A DNA stretch of 64,000 nt from Planctomycetota bacterium (lineage in GTDB: Bacteria > Planctomycetota > Phycisphaerae > Phycisphaerales > UBA1924). Both the position numbers and the translations under genes were made by a program. The notes beneath the pieces are model-generated. The model was not told the origin of the DNA and did no database searches. It was given only the letters and a program-made list of their open reading frames with translations. Positions 63,891 through 64,000 of this stretch are shown one piece after another. Numbering within the stretch: position 1 is the stretch's first letter; every line of letters starts with the position of its first letter. The DNA lies in contig JAFIFX010000010.1 of the NCBI GenBank assembly GCA_020831805.1, positions 40,671 to 104,670 on the forward strand. The letters run 5' to 3'.

Positions 63891-64000
63891 TCAGGGGCAT
63901 CCCGCGTTGAACACCGTCAGGTACTCGGCGATGTCGAAGAAGTTCAGTTCGCCGTCGCCGGTGAAGTCCGCGGCCAGGTCGCCCGCGTTGTACAGGTCCA
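63891..64000 (-). CDS. C-terminal end of a dockerin-tailed protein (5' part outside window)
   Basis: Minus strand, only the last 35 codons and the stop are present: DLYNAGDLAADFTGDGEL, then NFFDIAEYLTVFNAGCP. This is the second calcium-loop repeat and terminal GCP of a GC-type dockerin tail, like those at 1476, 6408 and 9623. The rest of the protein runs off the right edge, so its catalytic or binding part is unknown. Confidence 0.85.
   Translation of the reverse strand, partial: DLYNAGDLAADFTGDGELNFFDIAEYLTVFNAGCP

Overview
The window is high-GC (roughly two thirds G+C by eye) bacterial chromosome, most likely from a planctomycete of the class Phycisphaerae. The evidence is five secreted proteins ending in the Cys-bracketed 'GC-type' dockerin tail (…FFDVAAYL…N.GCP), two proteins with PEP-CTERM-like tails, membrane proteins carrying a CGYxL…CPECG zinc ribbon, an FTYQGRL surface-protein pair, and a 23S-5S operon with no 16S gene beside it. 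No phage, plasmid, CRISPR or complete transposon is visible.

Region by region. 1-10000: an exported-protein island with a propeller-like dockerin protein (5' end outside the window), a vanadium-haloperoxidase-type enzyme with dockerin, an FG-GAP repeat protein with dockerin, a chimeric pseudogene, two tandem FTYQG paralogues and a small dockerin protein. 9696-12273: NAD-dependent sugar epimerase, two small proteins and a uracil-DNA glycosylase. 12728-16239: a PEP-CTERM protein, then a four-gene co-directional set (pseudopilin-like, Cys-rich secreted, anchored secreted, MauE/DoxX). 16152-16995 (minus): CusF-like copper lipoprotein and a small protein. 17161-24148: Memo-family protein and a three-gene PilM-type pilus/secretion platform. 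24280-27714: 23S-5S rRNA operon with its own promoter, RNase III-type stem and terminator.

27873-33218: small membrane proteins, a DinB protein, zinc-ribbon membrane proteins and a secreted protein. 33689-39248: a Fur-like regulator divergent from an operon for a multi-TM glycosyltransferase-like protein (split here by a probable assembly error), a flippase-like protein and NAD synthetase. 39268-47567 (minus): ExbD, ExbD, ExbB/TolQ, TsaE (with a YacG-like tail), ThiL, ArgS, a BtuF-like lipoprotein, a BshC-like protein and a GT2 glycosyltransferase. 47568-52270: a repeat-rich accessory stretch with an orphan Imm11-like gene, MgtE and a low-GC membrane gene separated by copies of one intergenic repeat. 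52271-64000: a conserved pair with a UgpC-type ABC ATPase, histidine phosphatase, DUF885 protein, tRNA-Gln, AMP nucleosidase, ABC exporter, a PEP-CTERM-like protein, a dicarboxylate/cation symporter, heme oxygenase behind a Fur-box-like palindrome, and the 3' end of a fifth dockerin protein.

The most unusual signals are: (1) nine genes with a TANNNT box ending exactly 5-6 nt before the start codon, consistent with leaderless transcription; (2) a TsaE protein with a YacG-like C-terminal domain whose zinc ligands are partly lost; (3) a pseudogene joining the 5' end of the epimerase gene to the 3' part of the haloperoxidase gene; (4) a dispersed CACAGATCTGTG palindrome family; (5) a 121-bp G-rich degraded tandem copy that breaks one gene and looks artefactual. 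Functions are inferred from sequence motifs alone; no database search was run.
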